The notes: generated by a model from the letters alone, not told the origin. Shown: positions 33,566-41,709, counted from the stretch's first letter. The stretch is 64,000 nt of DNA from Mycobacterium sp. M26 (GCF_001494595.1 NZ_LN929908.1:310001-374000), one strand, 5' to 3'. Numbers and translations: made by a program.

Positions 33566-33581
33566 TCGAACATGCTTTCGA
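33566..33581. promoter_or_regulatory. LexA (SOS) box overlapping the 13E12-type gene start
   Basis: TCGAAC-ATGC-TTTCGA differs at one position from the mycobacterial SOS box TCGAAC-N4-GTTCGA. The ATG of the DUF222/HNH gene (33572) is in the 4-bp spacer. LexA binding here would block expression. Members of the 13E12 family in M. tuberculosis are known DNA-damage-inducible LexA targets. Confidence 0.65.
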
Positions 33582-34933
33582 GTGATGTGGTGCAGGCTTT
33601 CGCCTCGGTCAACACCGCCCTCGATGCGGTCATGGGACTCGACCTCACCGGCCTGGACGTCGCGGATCTCCTGCATCTGGCGGCGTTGACGGAGAAGGCC
33701 ATTCGCCGGCACACGGTGGTGTCCCATGACGTGAGCCACCAACTCGGCCAACGTTCGGTCGGCGAGGTCGGCGGATCGTCAGCGAAAGTGCTGGCCGACT
33801 GGTTGCGGGTCTCGCCGGCCGAAGCGCGCCGGCGCGCACGCGTCACCGAACCCCTCGCCGACCGCACTACCCTGACCGGGGAAACACTGGCACCCCGCCA
33901 GCCCGCCACCGCCGAGGCGTGGCGGTCCGGGGATCTGGACGGCGAACACGTGCGCGTCATCCAGCGCTTCCTGGCCGACCTTCCGTTCGACGTCTCCGAG
34001 GCCGAACGCGAGAAGGCCGAGGCGTTCCTGGCCGAGCACGCGCGGCTGCTGCGGCCCGACCAGCTGGCCCGGCTCGCCGACCGGCTGGCCATCGAGCTGA
34101 ACCCGGACGGCACGTTCAGCGATCAGGACCGGGCCCGCAAGCGCGGGTTCATCCTGGGCCGCCAGCGTCCTGACGGTATGACCGATGCCAGGCTCTGTGC
34201 CACCCCGGAACTGCGGGCGTATCTGGAAGCCCTGCTCGCCAAGTTCGGTGCCCCCGGGATGTGCAACCCGGCCGACCAGACCGCGGTCACCGACGGTGAG
34301 CCGGTTGCCGCTCAGGTCGCTGCCGACACCCGCACGGTCGCCCAACGCCACCACGACGCACTGATGGCGGTGCTGCGCTCCACGCTGGGAGATCCGAAGC
34401 TCGGGCAGCACCACGGCCTGCCCGTCACAGTCGTGGTTTCGGCGACGTTGCAGGAACTGCAGGAGCGCACGGGGCACGGTGTCACCGGTGGCGGTGCGCT
34501 GGTGCCGATGGAGGACGTCATCCGGATGGCCTCCCGCGCCTACCACTACCTGGCCCTGTTCGACGGGGTGAGCGGCCAGACGCTGTGGCTGGGCCGCTCC
34601 AAGCGGCTGGCTTCGGCAGACCAGCGAATTGTGTTGCACGCCAGGGATCGTGGCTGCACCGCGCCCGGCTGCACGGTGCCCGGTTACGGCTGTCAAGTGC
34701 ACCATGCCGCCAAGGACTGGTCTGACGGCGGATCCACCAACGTCGACGAACTCGCTTTCGCCTGCCGGTGCGACAACCTGCTGGTGGAGAACGGTGGCTG
34801 GAACACCCGGAAACTTCCCAACGGCGACACCGAATGGACCCCGCCGCCGCACCTGCCACTGCCTGGCGGCACCAACACGTACCACCACCCGGAGCGCTTT
34901 CTCAGGAAACGCGAAGGACCGCGGCGGGAATGA
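33572..34933 (+). CDS. 13E12-repeat-family protein, DUF222 plus HNH-nuclease domain
   Basis: 453 residues from the ATG at 33572; a GTG at 33530 would add 14. The long helical DUF222 part (about residues 20-320) precedes an HNH-like zinc module (about 345-430: CTAPGCTVPG, CQVHHAAKDWSDGG). The HH pair is present. Where related proteins usually have DN(L) and a second His, this one reads DELAFACRCDN, so nuclease activity is uncertain. REP13E12 elements are multicopy in mycobacteria and are the integration target of phage phiRv1. No phage genes adjoin. SOS control is suggested by the LexA box on the start codon. Confidence 0.9.
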   Translation: MLSSDVVQAFASVNTALDAVMGLDLTGLDVADLLHLAALTEKAIRRHTVVSHDVSHQLGQRSVGEVGGSSAKVLADWLRVSPAEARRRARVTEPLADRTTLTGETLAPRQPATAEAWRSGDLDGEHVRVIQRFLADLPFDVSEAEREKAEAFLAEHARLLRPDQLARLADRLAIELNPDGTFSDQDRARKRGFILGRQRPDGMTDARLCATPELRAYLEALLAKFGAPGMCNPADQTAVTDGEPVAAQVAADTRTVAQRHHDALMAVLRSTLGDPKLGQHHGLPVTVVVSATLQELQERTGHGVTGGGALVPMEDVIRMASRAYHYLALFDGVSGQTLWLGRSKRLASADQRIVLHARDRGCTAPGCTVPGYGCQVHHAAKDWSDGGSTNVDELAFACRCDNLLVENGGWNTRKLPNGDTEWTPPPHLPLPGGTNTYHHPERFLRKREGPRRE

Positions 34934-34962
34934 ATTCATGTCTGCGAGCACTTGAGGCAGGC

Positions 34963-36054
34963 ATGACCTACACCCTGGCCGACGACGCCGCCCTGCTCCA
35001 GCCGATCACAATCGGCACGGTGACCGCGCGCAACCGGATCTTCATGGCGCCGCTGACCCGCAGCCGGGCCCAGGCCGACGGCACCCCCAGTGACCTGCAG
35101 GTCGAGTACTACGCCCAGCGGGCATCAGCTGGCCTGATCATCACCGAGGCCACCGCCGTCTCGCAGGCCGGCAACGGCGCCTACGTCAGCACCCCGGGCA
35201 TCTACACCGATGCCCACGAGCGGCAGTGGGCCGAGGTCGCCGAGGCCGTGCACGATCGCGACGGACTGATCTTCATGCAGATCTGGCACGTCGGGCGAAT
35301 GGCACACCCGGACATCAGCGGCACCGAATCGGTGGCGCCCTCGGCGATCGCGGCCGACATGCTCGCCCACACCCCGACGGGCAAGAAGCGGCTACCGGTG
35401 CCGCGGGCGCTGGAGACCGCCGAAATCCCCGGCATCGTGGCGCAATTCCGCGCAGCGGCCCGCCGCGCCGTCGACGCCGGGATGGACGGTGTTGAAATCC
35501 ATTCCGCCAACGGCTATCTGCTGCACCAGTTCCTCGCCGACGCCACCAACCGGCGCACCGACCACTACGGCGGCTCGGCGCAGAACCGGGCGCGGCTGGC
35601 GGCCGAGGTGATCGAGGCGGTCGCCGAGGAGATCGGGCCCGACCGGGTCGGAGTGCGCATCTCGCCCGGCAACCATGCCGGTGACATCCACGAGATCGAC
35701 ACGCTGTCGGCCTATGAAGCTCTGCTGCAGCGGATTTCGTCGCTGGGCCTGGCCTACCTGCATGTGCTGATGGATCCCGACGCTGACGAGTTCGGGACCA
35801 TCCGGGCGTTGTGGCCGGGAACTTTCGTGCTCAACACCGGCCGCGAGGTCGAGACCAGCTTCTGCCAGCTGGAGAATCTGGCCGACTGGGGAGTGATCAG
35901 CGCGGCGACCGTCGGCCGGGCCTTCCTGGCCAACCCCGATCTGATCGACCGGCTGCTGCTGGGTGCCGAACTCACCGAACCCGATGTGGCGACGTTCTAT
36001 TCGCCGGGCCCGGTGGGCTACATCGACTACCCGACGCTGGCGCCGACCGCGTGA
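34963..36054 (+). CDS. Old-yellow-enzyme-type alkene reductase (NADH:flavin oxidoreductase)
   Basis: 363 residues from the ATG at 34963, with TTGAGGCAG upstream. FMN-binding TIM-barrel motifs are RIFMAPLTRSRA, LIITEATAVSQ, FMQIWHVGRM, and VEIHSANGYLLHQF, whose His and Asn bind the carbonyl of the substrate. ATNRRTDHYGGSAQNRARL is the family signature following the active site. It reduces activated C=C bonds such as enones, nitroesters or maleimides with NADPH. It overlaps the convergent DUF2834 gene by 28 bp. It could serve detoxification or a ring-reduction step of the island; linkage is only positional. Confidence 0.93.
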   Translation: MTYTLADDAALLQPITIGTVTARNRIFMAPLTRSRAQADGTPSDLQVEYYAQRASAGLIITEATAVSQAGNGAYVSTPGIYTDAHERQWAEVAEAVHDRDGLIFMQIWHVGRMAHPDISGTESVAPSAIAADMLAHTPTGKKRLPVPRALETAEIPGIVAQFRAAARRAVDAGMDGVEIHSANGYLLHQFLADATNRRTDHYGGSAQNRARLAAEVIEAVAEEIGPDRVGVRISPGNHAGDIHEIDTLSAYEALLQRISSLGLAYLHVLMDPDADEFGTIRALWPGTFVLNTGREVETSFCQLENLADWGVISAATVGRAFLANPDLIDRLLLGAELTEPDVATFYSPGPVGYIDYPTLAPTA

Positions 36055-36515
36055 GCCGCCTTCTCGTGGCGGCGCTGCCGCTCGGCGGTCGCCAGGTAGA
36101 ACGCCCAGGCGAAGGCAAAACTGGTGAACAGGCTGGAGACGAAGAACAGCCACGGCTTGCGGATGCCGCGCCGGTAGCCGTCAACGATGGTGAACAGCGG
36201 CAGCAGGATCACATTGCCGATGGTGTAGTCCTGACTGGCCGAGGCAGCCGCCGGATTGTCATAGCCCAAAGTGATGAATTGCCACCAGCTTCCGTTGCCG
36301 GTCAGCACATTGCCGCTGCCATCGGCGTACTGGTGGACGAACTTGATGTTGAAGTACCACCCCAATGCGATCGAGGCGATACCGGCCACGTAGTACGCCA
36401 CTTCGAGGACACTGAGTGCCGGTCCGTTGGCGGGTCGTCGAAAGATGGTCGGGTTCGACTGAATGACCCAGGCGATCACGAGAACGGCGAGAACTGCGTG
36501 CACGATCAGCGTCAT
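36027..36515 (-). CDS. DUF2834-type membrane protein
   Basis: 162 residues with four likely transmembrane segments: 2-18 (LIVHAVLAVLVIAWVI), 35-57, 97-113 and 120-143. A soluble loop between the second and third carries KFVHQYADGSG. Function is unknown. It is divergent from a TetR gene with two palindromes in the short intergenic region, one touching this gene's start, so it is probably the repressor's target; that would fit a transporter-like or membrane-stress role. Confidence 0.75.
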   Translation of the reverse strand: MTLIVHAVLAVLVIAWVIQSNPTIFRRPANGPALSVLEVAYYVAGIASIALGWYFNIKFVHQYADGSGNVLTGNGSWWQFITLGYDNPAAASASQDYTIGNVILLPLFTIVDGYRRGIRKPWLFFVSSLFTSFAFAWAFYLATAERQRRHEKAAHAVGASVG

Positions 36516-36537
36516 GGTTGGTCAATGTAGACCAACC
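36516..36537. promoter_or_regulatory. Palindromic operator adjoining the DUF2834 start
   Basis: GGTTGGTC and GACCAACC, perfect 8-bp arms with a 6-bp spacer, begin one base upstream of the DUF2834 ATG. Together with the palindrome at 36548 it is a probable binding site of the divergent TetR. Confidence 0.6.
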
Positions 36538-36547
36538 AATCCGATGT

Positions 36548-36565
36548 TTTGTCAATTTTGACAAA
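36548..36565. promoter_or_regulatory. Palindromic operator upstream of the TetR gene
   Basis: TTTGTCAA-TT-TTGACAAA, an 18-bp perfect palindrome 24 bp before the GTG of the TetR gene at 36590. It is AT-rich against a GC-rich background, so it may overlap the promoter. It shares the GTCAA core with the first palindrome. Confidence 0.6.
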
Positions 36566-36589
36566 TCGTTGTGCGGTAGGTTGTCGTCC

Positions 36590-37186
36590 GTGATTCGGCC
36601 TGCTCAGACGGCTCGCAGTGAGCGCACCCGCGACGCGTTACGTCGCGCCGCGATGGTGCGGTTCCTGGCCCAGGGCGTCGAGGAAACCTCGGCCGAGCAG
36701 ATCGCCGCCGATGCCGGGGTATCGCTGCGCACCTTCTACCGCCACTTCACCTCCAAACACGATCTGCTGTTCGCCGACTACGACGCCGGGCTGGAATGGT
36801 TCCGCGCCGCCCTGCACGCCCGCGCGCCCGGGGAACCGATCCTGGAATCCGTGCAGTCGGCCATCGATGCCTCACCGTATGACCCCGAGGCCGTCGCCCA
36901 GATCGCGGCACTGCGCGCCAAAGAACTCGACGCCGGCAGCATCGTCCGGCACACCCGCCAGGTGGAGGCCGAGTTCGCCGACGCCGTCGCCGAACAGATG
37001 TCCGCGGGCGCCGAGTCGGCCTCGGTCGACGAGCGGCTCTACATCATCGTCTCGGCCCGCTGTATCGCCGCGGCCGTGTTCGGCGCGATGGAGATGTGGA
37101 TGACCGGCGATGACCAGTCGCTCGAAGAGCTGCAGCGGCTGTGCCGTGCCGCGCTCGCCCTGCTGCGGCCCGACGCCATCACCTAG
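36590..37186 (+). CDS. TetR-family transcriptional regulator
   Basis: 198 residues from the GTG at 36590; a longer reading would cross the palindromic operators. The helix-turn-helix is at about residues 12-58: RDALRRAAMVRFLAQG, then SAEQIAADAGVSLRTFYRHFTSKHDLL in turn. The C-terminal domain contains LYIIVSARCIAAAVFGAMEMW, a typical effector-pocket helix. It probably represses itself and the divergent membrane protein. Confidence 0.9.
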   Translation: MIRPAQTARSERTRDALRRAAMVRFLAQGVEETSAEQIAADAGVSLRTFYRHFTSKHDLLFADYDAGLEWFRAALHARAPGEPILESVQSAIDASPYDPEAVAQIAALRAKELDAGSIVRHTRQVEAEFADAVAEQMSAGAESASVDERLYIIVSARCIAAAVFGAMEMWMTGDDQSLEELQRLCRAALALLRPDAIT

Positions 37187-37215
37187 CCGACCGTGGGCGG
37201 CCGGCCGCGCGTGGC

Positions 37216-37623
37216 ATGCTGACCTCCATGCACGCATTTCGCGCCGCCGTGGAAGCCGGCGACTTCGATGCCCTGCCGGCCCTGTTCGCCGAGGACATCG
37301 TGTTCCGCAGTCCGATCGCGCACAAGCCGTATGAGGGTCGCGACACCGTCGGGGTGATCCTGCGCGCCGTCTCGCGGGTGTTCGCCGACCTCACCTACGT
37401 CCGCGAGATCGGCGCCGACGATGCGGCCGACCACGCCTTGGTGTTCACCGCCAAGGTGGGCGATCTCGACATCAACGGCTGCGACTTCCTGCACGTCGAC
37501 GCCGACGGGCTCATCGACGAGTTCACTGTGATGCTGCGACCACTGCGGGCCGTCAACGCCTTCGCCGAGCGGATGAGCGAAGAATTCGCGAAAGAGATGC
37601 AGCGGTCCGGTCTTTCGGGCTGA
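37216..37623 (+). CDS. SnoaL-like (NTF2-fold) protein
   Basis: 135 residues from ATG 37216, or 131 from the ATG at 37228, which may be the true start. The fold is shown by FRAAVEAGDFDALPALFAEDIVFRSP, then AHKPYEGRDTV and a final CDFLHVDADGLIDEFTVMLRP. It resembles steroid delta-isomerase-like small proteins, although the catalytic Tyr/Asp set cannot be confirmed. It follows the TetR gene by 29 bp and may be cotranscribed. Confidence 0.8.
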   Translation: MLTSMHAFRAAVEAGDFDALPALFAEDIVFRSPIAHKPYEGRDTVGVILRAVSRVFADLTYVREIGADDAADHALVFTAKVGDLDINGCDFLHVDADGLIDEFTVMLRPLRAVNAFAERMSEEFAKEMQRSGLSG

Positions 37624-37674
37624 CACGGCGTGTGCTCCCACACTTGACCCGCCGGGCGGCGCACCATCGAACCC

Positions 37675-38088
37675 ATGGCGCGGATCGGCGACGACTCCCT
37701 GATCGTTCGAGCCGTCCAGCGCCCCGACGCCACCTGGCTGGTCACCCTGCGCTACACCGTCTACTTCGAGCAGTCCGAGCTCGGGATGCGGTTCGACGAC
37801 AGTGTCGCGGTGTGCGAGGACCACTTCGCGACGCCGGTGCCATTCGTCGCCTGCGGCAGTTCGGTGCTGCGCACCAAACGAGTGGTGGTCGACGATGATG
37901 CGATCGCCCGGGCCGGCGACGTTGAGGCCACGGTGTGCCTGCGCCGCCGCGGCGGTGCCGACGCCCTGACTTACTCTGCCCGGTTGCGCAGAATCTCAGC
38001 CCAGTCGCTGGGCACCCGCCCGCGCGGACCGGGCACCGTTTCATCGGCCGGCCGGCTCTCCGGCGGCGCCAGCCGCGGACCGTCGTAG
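37675..38088 (+). CDS. Hypothetical protein
   Basis: 137 residues; no family recognised. The first 105 residues look like a real, mixed beta-sheet protein (VTLRYTVYFEQSELGMRFDDSVAVCEDHF, VACGSSVLRTKRVVVDDD, split over several strands) with two or three cysteines. The last 40 residues (Ser/Gly/Arg-rich) overlap the convergent zinc-finger gene by 118 bp, and either gene's end may be mis-set. The position after SnoaL with 51 bp spacing allows cotranscription. Confidence 0.5.
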   Translation: MARIGDDSLIVRAVQRPDATWLVTLRYTVYFEQSELGMRFDDSVAVCEDHFATPVPFVACGSSVLRTKRVVVDDDAIARAGDVEATVCLRRRGGADALTYSARLRRISAQSLGTRPRGPGTVSSAGRLSGGASRGPS

Positions 38089-38324
38089 TACTGGTTGTCC
38101 GTGTAGTTCCAGAACCAGTCCTCACCCGGTTCGAAGGACCGGATGATCGGGTGACCTGATTGGCGCCAGTGGGCCGCGGCGTGCCGCATCGGCGAGTCAT
38201 CGCAGCAGCCGATGTGGCCGCACGCGGCGCAGCGCCGCAGATGCACCCACCAGCCGCCGGCGGCGTCGCACTCGACACATCCGGTGCCACTCGGGGGAAC
38301 GGACGGGTCGACCGCGTCAGCCAT
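37971..38324 (-). CDS. UBP-type zinc-finger domain protein
   Basis: 117 residues. A zinc-finger of the ubiquitin-hydrolase type is visible: GCVECDAAG, LRRCAACGHIGCCDDSP, MRHAAAHWRQSGHPIIRSFEPGEDWFW, with the Cys and His ligands in family order. Actinobacteria lack ubiquitin, and the bacterial versions are of unknown function. The C-terminal 45 residues are polar and end in EILRNRAE. The 3' end overlaps the convergent hypothetical gene. Confidence 0.85.
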   Translation of the reverse strand: MADAVDPSVPPSGTGCVECDAAGGWWVHLRRCAACGHIGCCDDSPMRHAAAHWRQSGHPIIRSFEPGEDWFWNYTDNQYYDGPRLAPPESRPADETVPGPRGRVPSDWAEILRNRAE

Positions 38325-38445
38325 GAAACCAGGCTACCGAGCGATCGAAAGACGTGAGATCGACCGCAGGGTCGTGCTTCCCCGCTGATCGCAGCCCTTG
38401 TGCAGATCTCGCGTGCGATCAGGTTGCAGGAACTATGGTCACGCC

Positions 38446-38889
38446 ATGGCAGTCAACGATTCCCGTGAAGTGACCATCGAAGCGACACCCGAGGAGATCC
38501 TGGACGTCATCGCCGATGTCGAGTCGACACCGACCTGGTCGCCGCAGTACCAGAGTGCCGAGGTGCTCGATAGCTACGACAACGGCCGGCCCCGGCAGGT
38601 CAAGATGAAGATCAAGGCGGCCGGTCTGACCGACGAGCAGATCGTCGAGTACACCTGGACTGACAGCGGCGCCAGCTGGACCCTGGTCAAGGCTGGTCAG
38701 CTGCGCTCGCAGGATGCCTCTTACACACTGACCCCGGCCGGCGACAAAACCAAGGTCCGCTTCGAGATCACCGTCGACCCGTCGGTGCCGATCCCCGGCT
38801 TCCTGCTCAAGCGCACCATGAAGGGCGCGATGGAGACCGCCACCGACGGCCTGCGTAAGCAGGTCCTCAAGGTGAAGAAGGGCGGCTGA
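38446..38889 (+). CDS. SRPBCC (START-like) family protein, Rv0854-like
   Basis: 147 residues, the same length as M. tuberculosis Rv0854, and the first gene of the block that follows Rv0854-Rv0871 order. The polyketide-cyclase/START fold is shown by VTIEATPEEILDVIADVESTPTWS, then VKMKIKAAGL, YTWTDSGASWTL and a C-terminal long helix LLKRTMKGAMETATDGLRKQV. It binds a hydrophobic ligand in a central cavity; the ligand is unknown. It precedes the CoA transferase by 14 bp and is similar to the SRPBCC protein at 40044. Confidence 0.88.
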   Translation: MAVNDSREVTIEATPEEILDVIADVESTPTWSPQYQSAEVLDSYDNGRPRQVKMKIKAAGLTDEQIVEYTWTDSGASWTLVKAGQLRSQDASYTLTPAGDKTKVRFEITVDPSVPIPGFLLKRTMKGAMETATDGLRKQVLKVKKGG

Positions 38890-38903
38890 GTTAGCTTGGT
38901 CGC

Positions 38904-39986
38904 GTGACGAACACCGGACCCCTCGCCGGGGTGAGAGTCATCGAACTCGGTGGGATCGGGCCCGGCCCGCACGCCGGCATGATGCTGGCCGACCTGGGTG
39001 CCGATGTGGTGCGGGTGCGCCGCCCCAGCGGCGGGCTGGCCATGCCCGCCGAGGGGATCGACCTGTTCCACCGCGGCAAGCGGGTGGTCGACCTGGACAT
39101 GAAATCGCAGCGCCAGGAAGTGCTCGATCTGGTGGCCAAGGCCGATGTCCTGCTGGACTGTTTCCGGCCCGGCACCTGCGAGCGACTGGGAATCGGGCCC
39201 GACGAGTGCGCGGCGGTCAACCCGCGGCTGGTCTTCGCCCGGATGACCGGCTGGGGGCAGCACGGTCCGCTGGCCTCGACGGCCGGCCACGACATCAACT
39301 ATCTGTCGCAGACCGGGGCGCTGAACGCCATCGGCTACCGAGACCGGCCGCCGGTGGTGCCGCTGAACTTCGTCGCCGACTTCGGCGGCGGGTCGATGCT
39401 GGTGCTGCTGGGTATCGTCGCCGCGCTCTATGAGCGGGAGAAATCCGGCCGGGGGCAGGTGGTCGACGCCGCGATGGTCGACGGGGTCAGTCTGCTCGCG
39501 CAGGCGATGTGGACGATCAAGTCGACGGGCCGGGTGTCCGACGAGCGCGAGTCGTTCATGCTCGACGGGAGCTGCCCCTACTACCGCACATATGAGACAT
39601 CCGACGGTAAGTACCTGGCGGTCGGGTCGATCGAACCGCAGTTCTTCGCTGAACTACTTGTGGGGCTGGGCTTTTCGGCGGACGAGGTGCCCGCCCAGTC
39701 CGATATCGCCGGGCGCGCGGAGATGACCCGGCTGTTCACCGAACGCTTCGCGAGCAAGACCCGCGACGAGTGGACGGCGATCTTCGCCGGTACCGACGCC
39801 TGCGTCACCCCGGTGCTGAGCTGGAGCGAGGCGGCGTCCAGCGCGCACCTGCGGGAGCGCGGCACCCTGGTCGACGTCGGCGGTACCACCCAGGCCGCCC
39901 CGGCCCCGCGGTTCTCCCGCAGCCAGGCCGGGCCGGTCGGCGCACCCCCGCAGGCTTCCACCGCTATCGACGATATCGGTTGGTAG
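38904..39986 (+). CDS. far: Fatty-acid-CoA racemase / CaiB-family CoA transferase
   Basis: 360 residues from a GTG. Class III CoA-transferase motifs are VRVIELGGIGPGPHAGMMLADLGADVVRV in successive blocks, KRVVDLDMKS, FRPGTCERLGIGPDE, the substrate region GHDINYLSQTGALNAIG, and DFGGGSMLVLLGI. This type includes alpha-methylacyl-CoA racemases, which convert (2R)- to (2S)-methyl acyl-CoA for beta-oxidation; the Asp in the GHD motif is expected at the active site. Position between two SRPBCC genes and upstream of fadA/fadB matches Rv0855 (far). Confidence 0.9.
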   Translation: MTNTGPLAGVRVIELGGIGPGPHAGMMLADLGADVVRVRRPSGGLAMPAEGIDLFHRGKRVVDLDMKSQRQEVLDLVAKADVLLDCFRPGTCERLGIGPDECAAVNPRLVFARMTGWGQHGPLASTAGHDINYLSQTGALNAIGYRDRPPVVPLNFVADFGGGSMLVLLGIVAALYEREKSGRGQVVDAAMVDGVSLLAQAMWTIKSTGRVSDERESFMLDGSCPYYRTYETSDGKYLAVGSIEPQFFAELLVGLGFSADEVPAQSDIAGRAEMTRLFTERFASKTRDEWTAIFAGTDACVTPVLSWSEAASSAHLRERGTLVDVGGTTQAAPAPRFSRSQAGPVGAPPQASTAIDDIGW

Positions 39987-40043
39987 CGAAGGCTTTTCGG
40001 CAAAATCCGTCGCAGCGCCGACCGCCTGGCTACTGTGGCCTGT

Positions 40044-40490
40044 GTGGCGGTTCGGGCATCGCGGGAGATCCTGATCGACGCCTCGCCGGAGGACATCCTC
40101 GACGCGCTGGCTGACGTCGAGGCCGTGCCGACGTGGTCGTCGGTGCACAAGCACGCCCACGTCGTGGACCGGTACCCCGACGGCCGCCCGCACCACGTCA
40201 AGGTGACCGTGAAGATCCTAGGGCTGATCGACCACGAGATGCTGGAGTACCACTGGGGCCGCGACTGGGTGGTGTGGGACGCCGACCGCACCGCCCAGCA
40301 GCACGCCCAGCACGTCGAGTACACGCTGCATCCCGAAGGCGGACAGACCAGGGTGCGCTTCGACATCACCATGGAGCCGTCGGCGCCGCTACCCGAGTTC
40401 CTCGTCAAGCGCGCCAAGAAGACGATCCTGACCGCCGCGACCGATGGCCTGCGCGCTCACGTCATCGGCGCAGCACGGCCAGCCTTCTGA
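40044..40490 (+). CDS. SRPBCC family protein, Rv0856-like
   Basis: About 148 residues from GTG 40044; a GTG three codons earlier at 40035 is possible. The fold elements parallel those of the protein at 38446: SREILIDASPEDILDALADVEAVPTWSS, VKVTVKILGLIDHE, and the final helix FLVKRAKKTILTAATDGLRAHV. It is a probable paralogue. Its end overlaps the convergent aminotransferase by 29 bp. No enzymatic residues can be assigned. Confidence 0.85.
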   Translation: MAVRASREILIDASPEDILDALADVEAVPTWSSVHKHAHVVDRYPDGRPHHVKVTVKILGLIDHEMLEYHWGRDWVVWDADRTAQQHAQHVEYTLHPEGGQTRVRFDITMEPSAPLPEFLVKRAKKTILTAATDGLRAHVIGAARPAF

Positions 40491-41631
40491 TCGCCTCGTC
40501 GAGCGTCTCGTGCCGTTTACAGAAGGCGAAGCGCACCAAGTGGTTCCACTGGTCGGCATGCCCGGAGTCCGGGTCGCAGAACGCCGACATGGGAATGGCC
40601 GCCACGCCGGCGCGGGTGGGCAGCTCGGCGCAGAATGACGCGCTGTCGGAAAACCCCAGCGGGCGGGGATCGGCACACAGAAAGTACGTGCCCGCGCTGT
40701 CGTGCACGGCGAAGCCGACGTCGGCCAGCGCGCCGGCGAGCAGATCGCGTTTGATCTGCAGTGAGTCCCGCAACCTGTCCACCCAGGCGTCCTCGACGTT
40801 CAGGGCATACGCCACCGCGGGCTGGAACGGCGCGCCGCCCACATAGGAGAGGTACTGCTTGGCGGCCCGCACGCCGGCGATGAGCTCGGGCGCCCCGCAC
40901 GCCCAGCCGATCTTCCAGCCGGTGCAGTTGAACATCTTGGCCGCACTCGAGATCGTCACCGTGCGCTGCGCCATCCCGGGGTACGTCGCGATCGGCCGGT
41001 GCCGGGTGTCGTCGTAGACCAGGTGCTCATAGACCTCGTCGCTGATCACCAGCAGATCGGCCTCGACGGCGAGTTCGGCCAGCGCGCGCAGGTCGGCGTC
41101 CGAGAGCACCATGCCGGTCGGGTTGTGCGGCGAGTTCACGATCACCGCCCGGGTCCGCGGGGTGATGGCGGCTCGCAGCAGGTCGACGTCGAGGGCGAAG
41201 CCCCGGCCGTCGGGCACCAGCGGCACGGTGACCCGGTGGCTGCCGGCCATCGCGATCACCGGAGCGTAGGTGTCGAACGCCGGCTCGATCAGCAGCACGT
41301 CGGAGCCGGGCTCCACCAGGCCGAGCACCGAAGCGGCGATGGCCTCGGAGGCGCCGACGGTGATCAGCACCTCGGTCTCCGGGTCGAACTCCATGCCGTA
41401 GCGCCGCTTGCGCTGGGCGGCGACGGCTTCGCGCAGCGGCAGGATGCCCGGCCCGGGCGGGTACTGGTTGACCCCCTCGGCGATCGCCTTCTGGGCGGCT
41501 TCGAGCATGCCGACCGGGCCGTCCTCGTCAGGGAAGCCCTGGCCGAGGTTGACCGCGTCGAGGCGGGCGGCCAGTGCCGACATGGCGGCGAAGATATTGA
41601 CCGCGTACGGCTGCAGCCGCTGAACCGTCAC
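40462..41631 (-). CDS. dapC: Class I/II aminotransferase, Rv0858c-like (annotated there as DapC)
   Basis: 389 residues from the GTG at 41631; upstream in-frame codons would run through a palindromic repeat and are unlikely. The PLP lysine is at about 232 in SSAAKMFNCTGWKIGW. Other motifs are NLGQGFPDEDGP, NSPHNPTGMVLS, ISDEVYEHLVYD and the C-terminal Arg in HLVRFAFCKRHE. The M. tuberculosis homologue at this locus is annotated as N-succinyldiaminopimelate aminotransferase of lysine/peptidoglycan synthesis. The motifs also fit methionine/kynurenine-type aminotransferases, so the specific name is provisional. Confidence 0.85.
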   Translation of the reverse strand: MTVQRLQPYAVNIFAAMSALAARLDAVNLGQGFPDEDGPVGMLEAAQKAIAEGVNQYPPGPGILPLREAVAAQRKRRYGMEFDPETEVLITVGASEAIAASVLGLVEPGSDVLLIEPAFDTYAPVIAMAGSHRVTVPLVPDGRGFALDVDLLRAAITPRTRAVIVNSPHNPTGMVLSDADLRALAELAVEADLLVISDEVYEHLVYDDTRHRPIATYPGMAQRTVTISSAAKMFNCTGWKIGWACGAPELIAGVRAAKQYLSYVGGAPFQPAVAYALNVEDAWVDRLRDSLQIKRDLLAGALADVGFAVHDSAGTYFLCADPRPLGFSDSASFCAELPTRAGVAAIPMSAFCDPDSGHADQWNHLVRFAFCKRHETLDEAIRRLAVLRR

Positions 41632-41655
41632 TTGATCAGCGTAATGACCCCCGAG

Positions 41656-41673
41656 TGTCACGCCAGCGTGACA
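41656..41673. repeat. 18-bp palindrome, first copy
   Basis: TGTCACGC-CA-GCGTGACA, perfect arms. It lies in the divergent region between the aminotransferase and fadA, 30 bp centre to centre from a related longer palindrome. It may be an operator pair or a dispersed palindromic repeat. Confidence 0.6.
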
Positions 41674-41679
41674 GGCGGT

Positions 41680-41709
41680 GCCGAGCGTCACGCTGGTGTG
41701 ACGCTCGGC
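41680..41709. repeat. 30-bp palindrome, second copy
   Basis: The 12-bp arms GCCGAGCGTCAC and GTGACGCTCGGC are perfect and separated by six bases. The inner part repeats the GTCACGC/GCGTGAC motif of the first copy (with one variation). It is placed 141 bp before the fadA ATG and 49 bp before the aminotransferase start. Confidence 0.65.
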
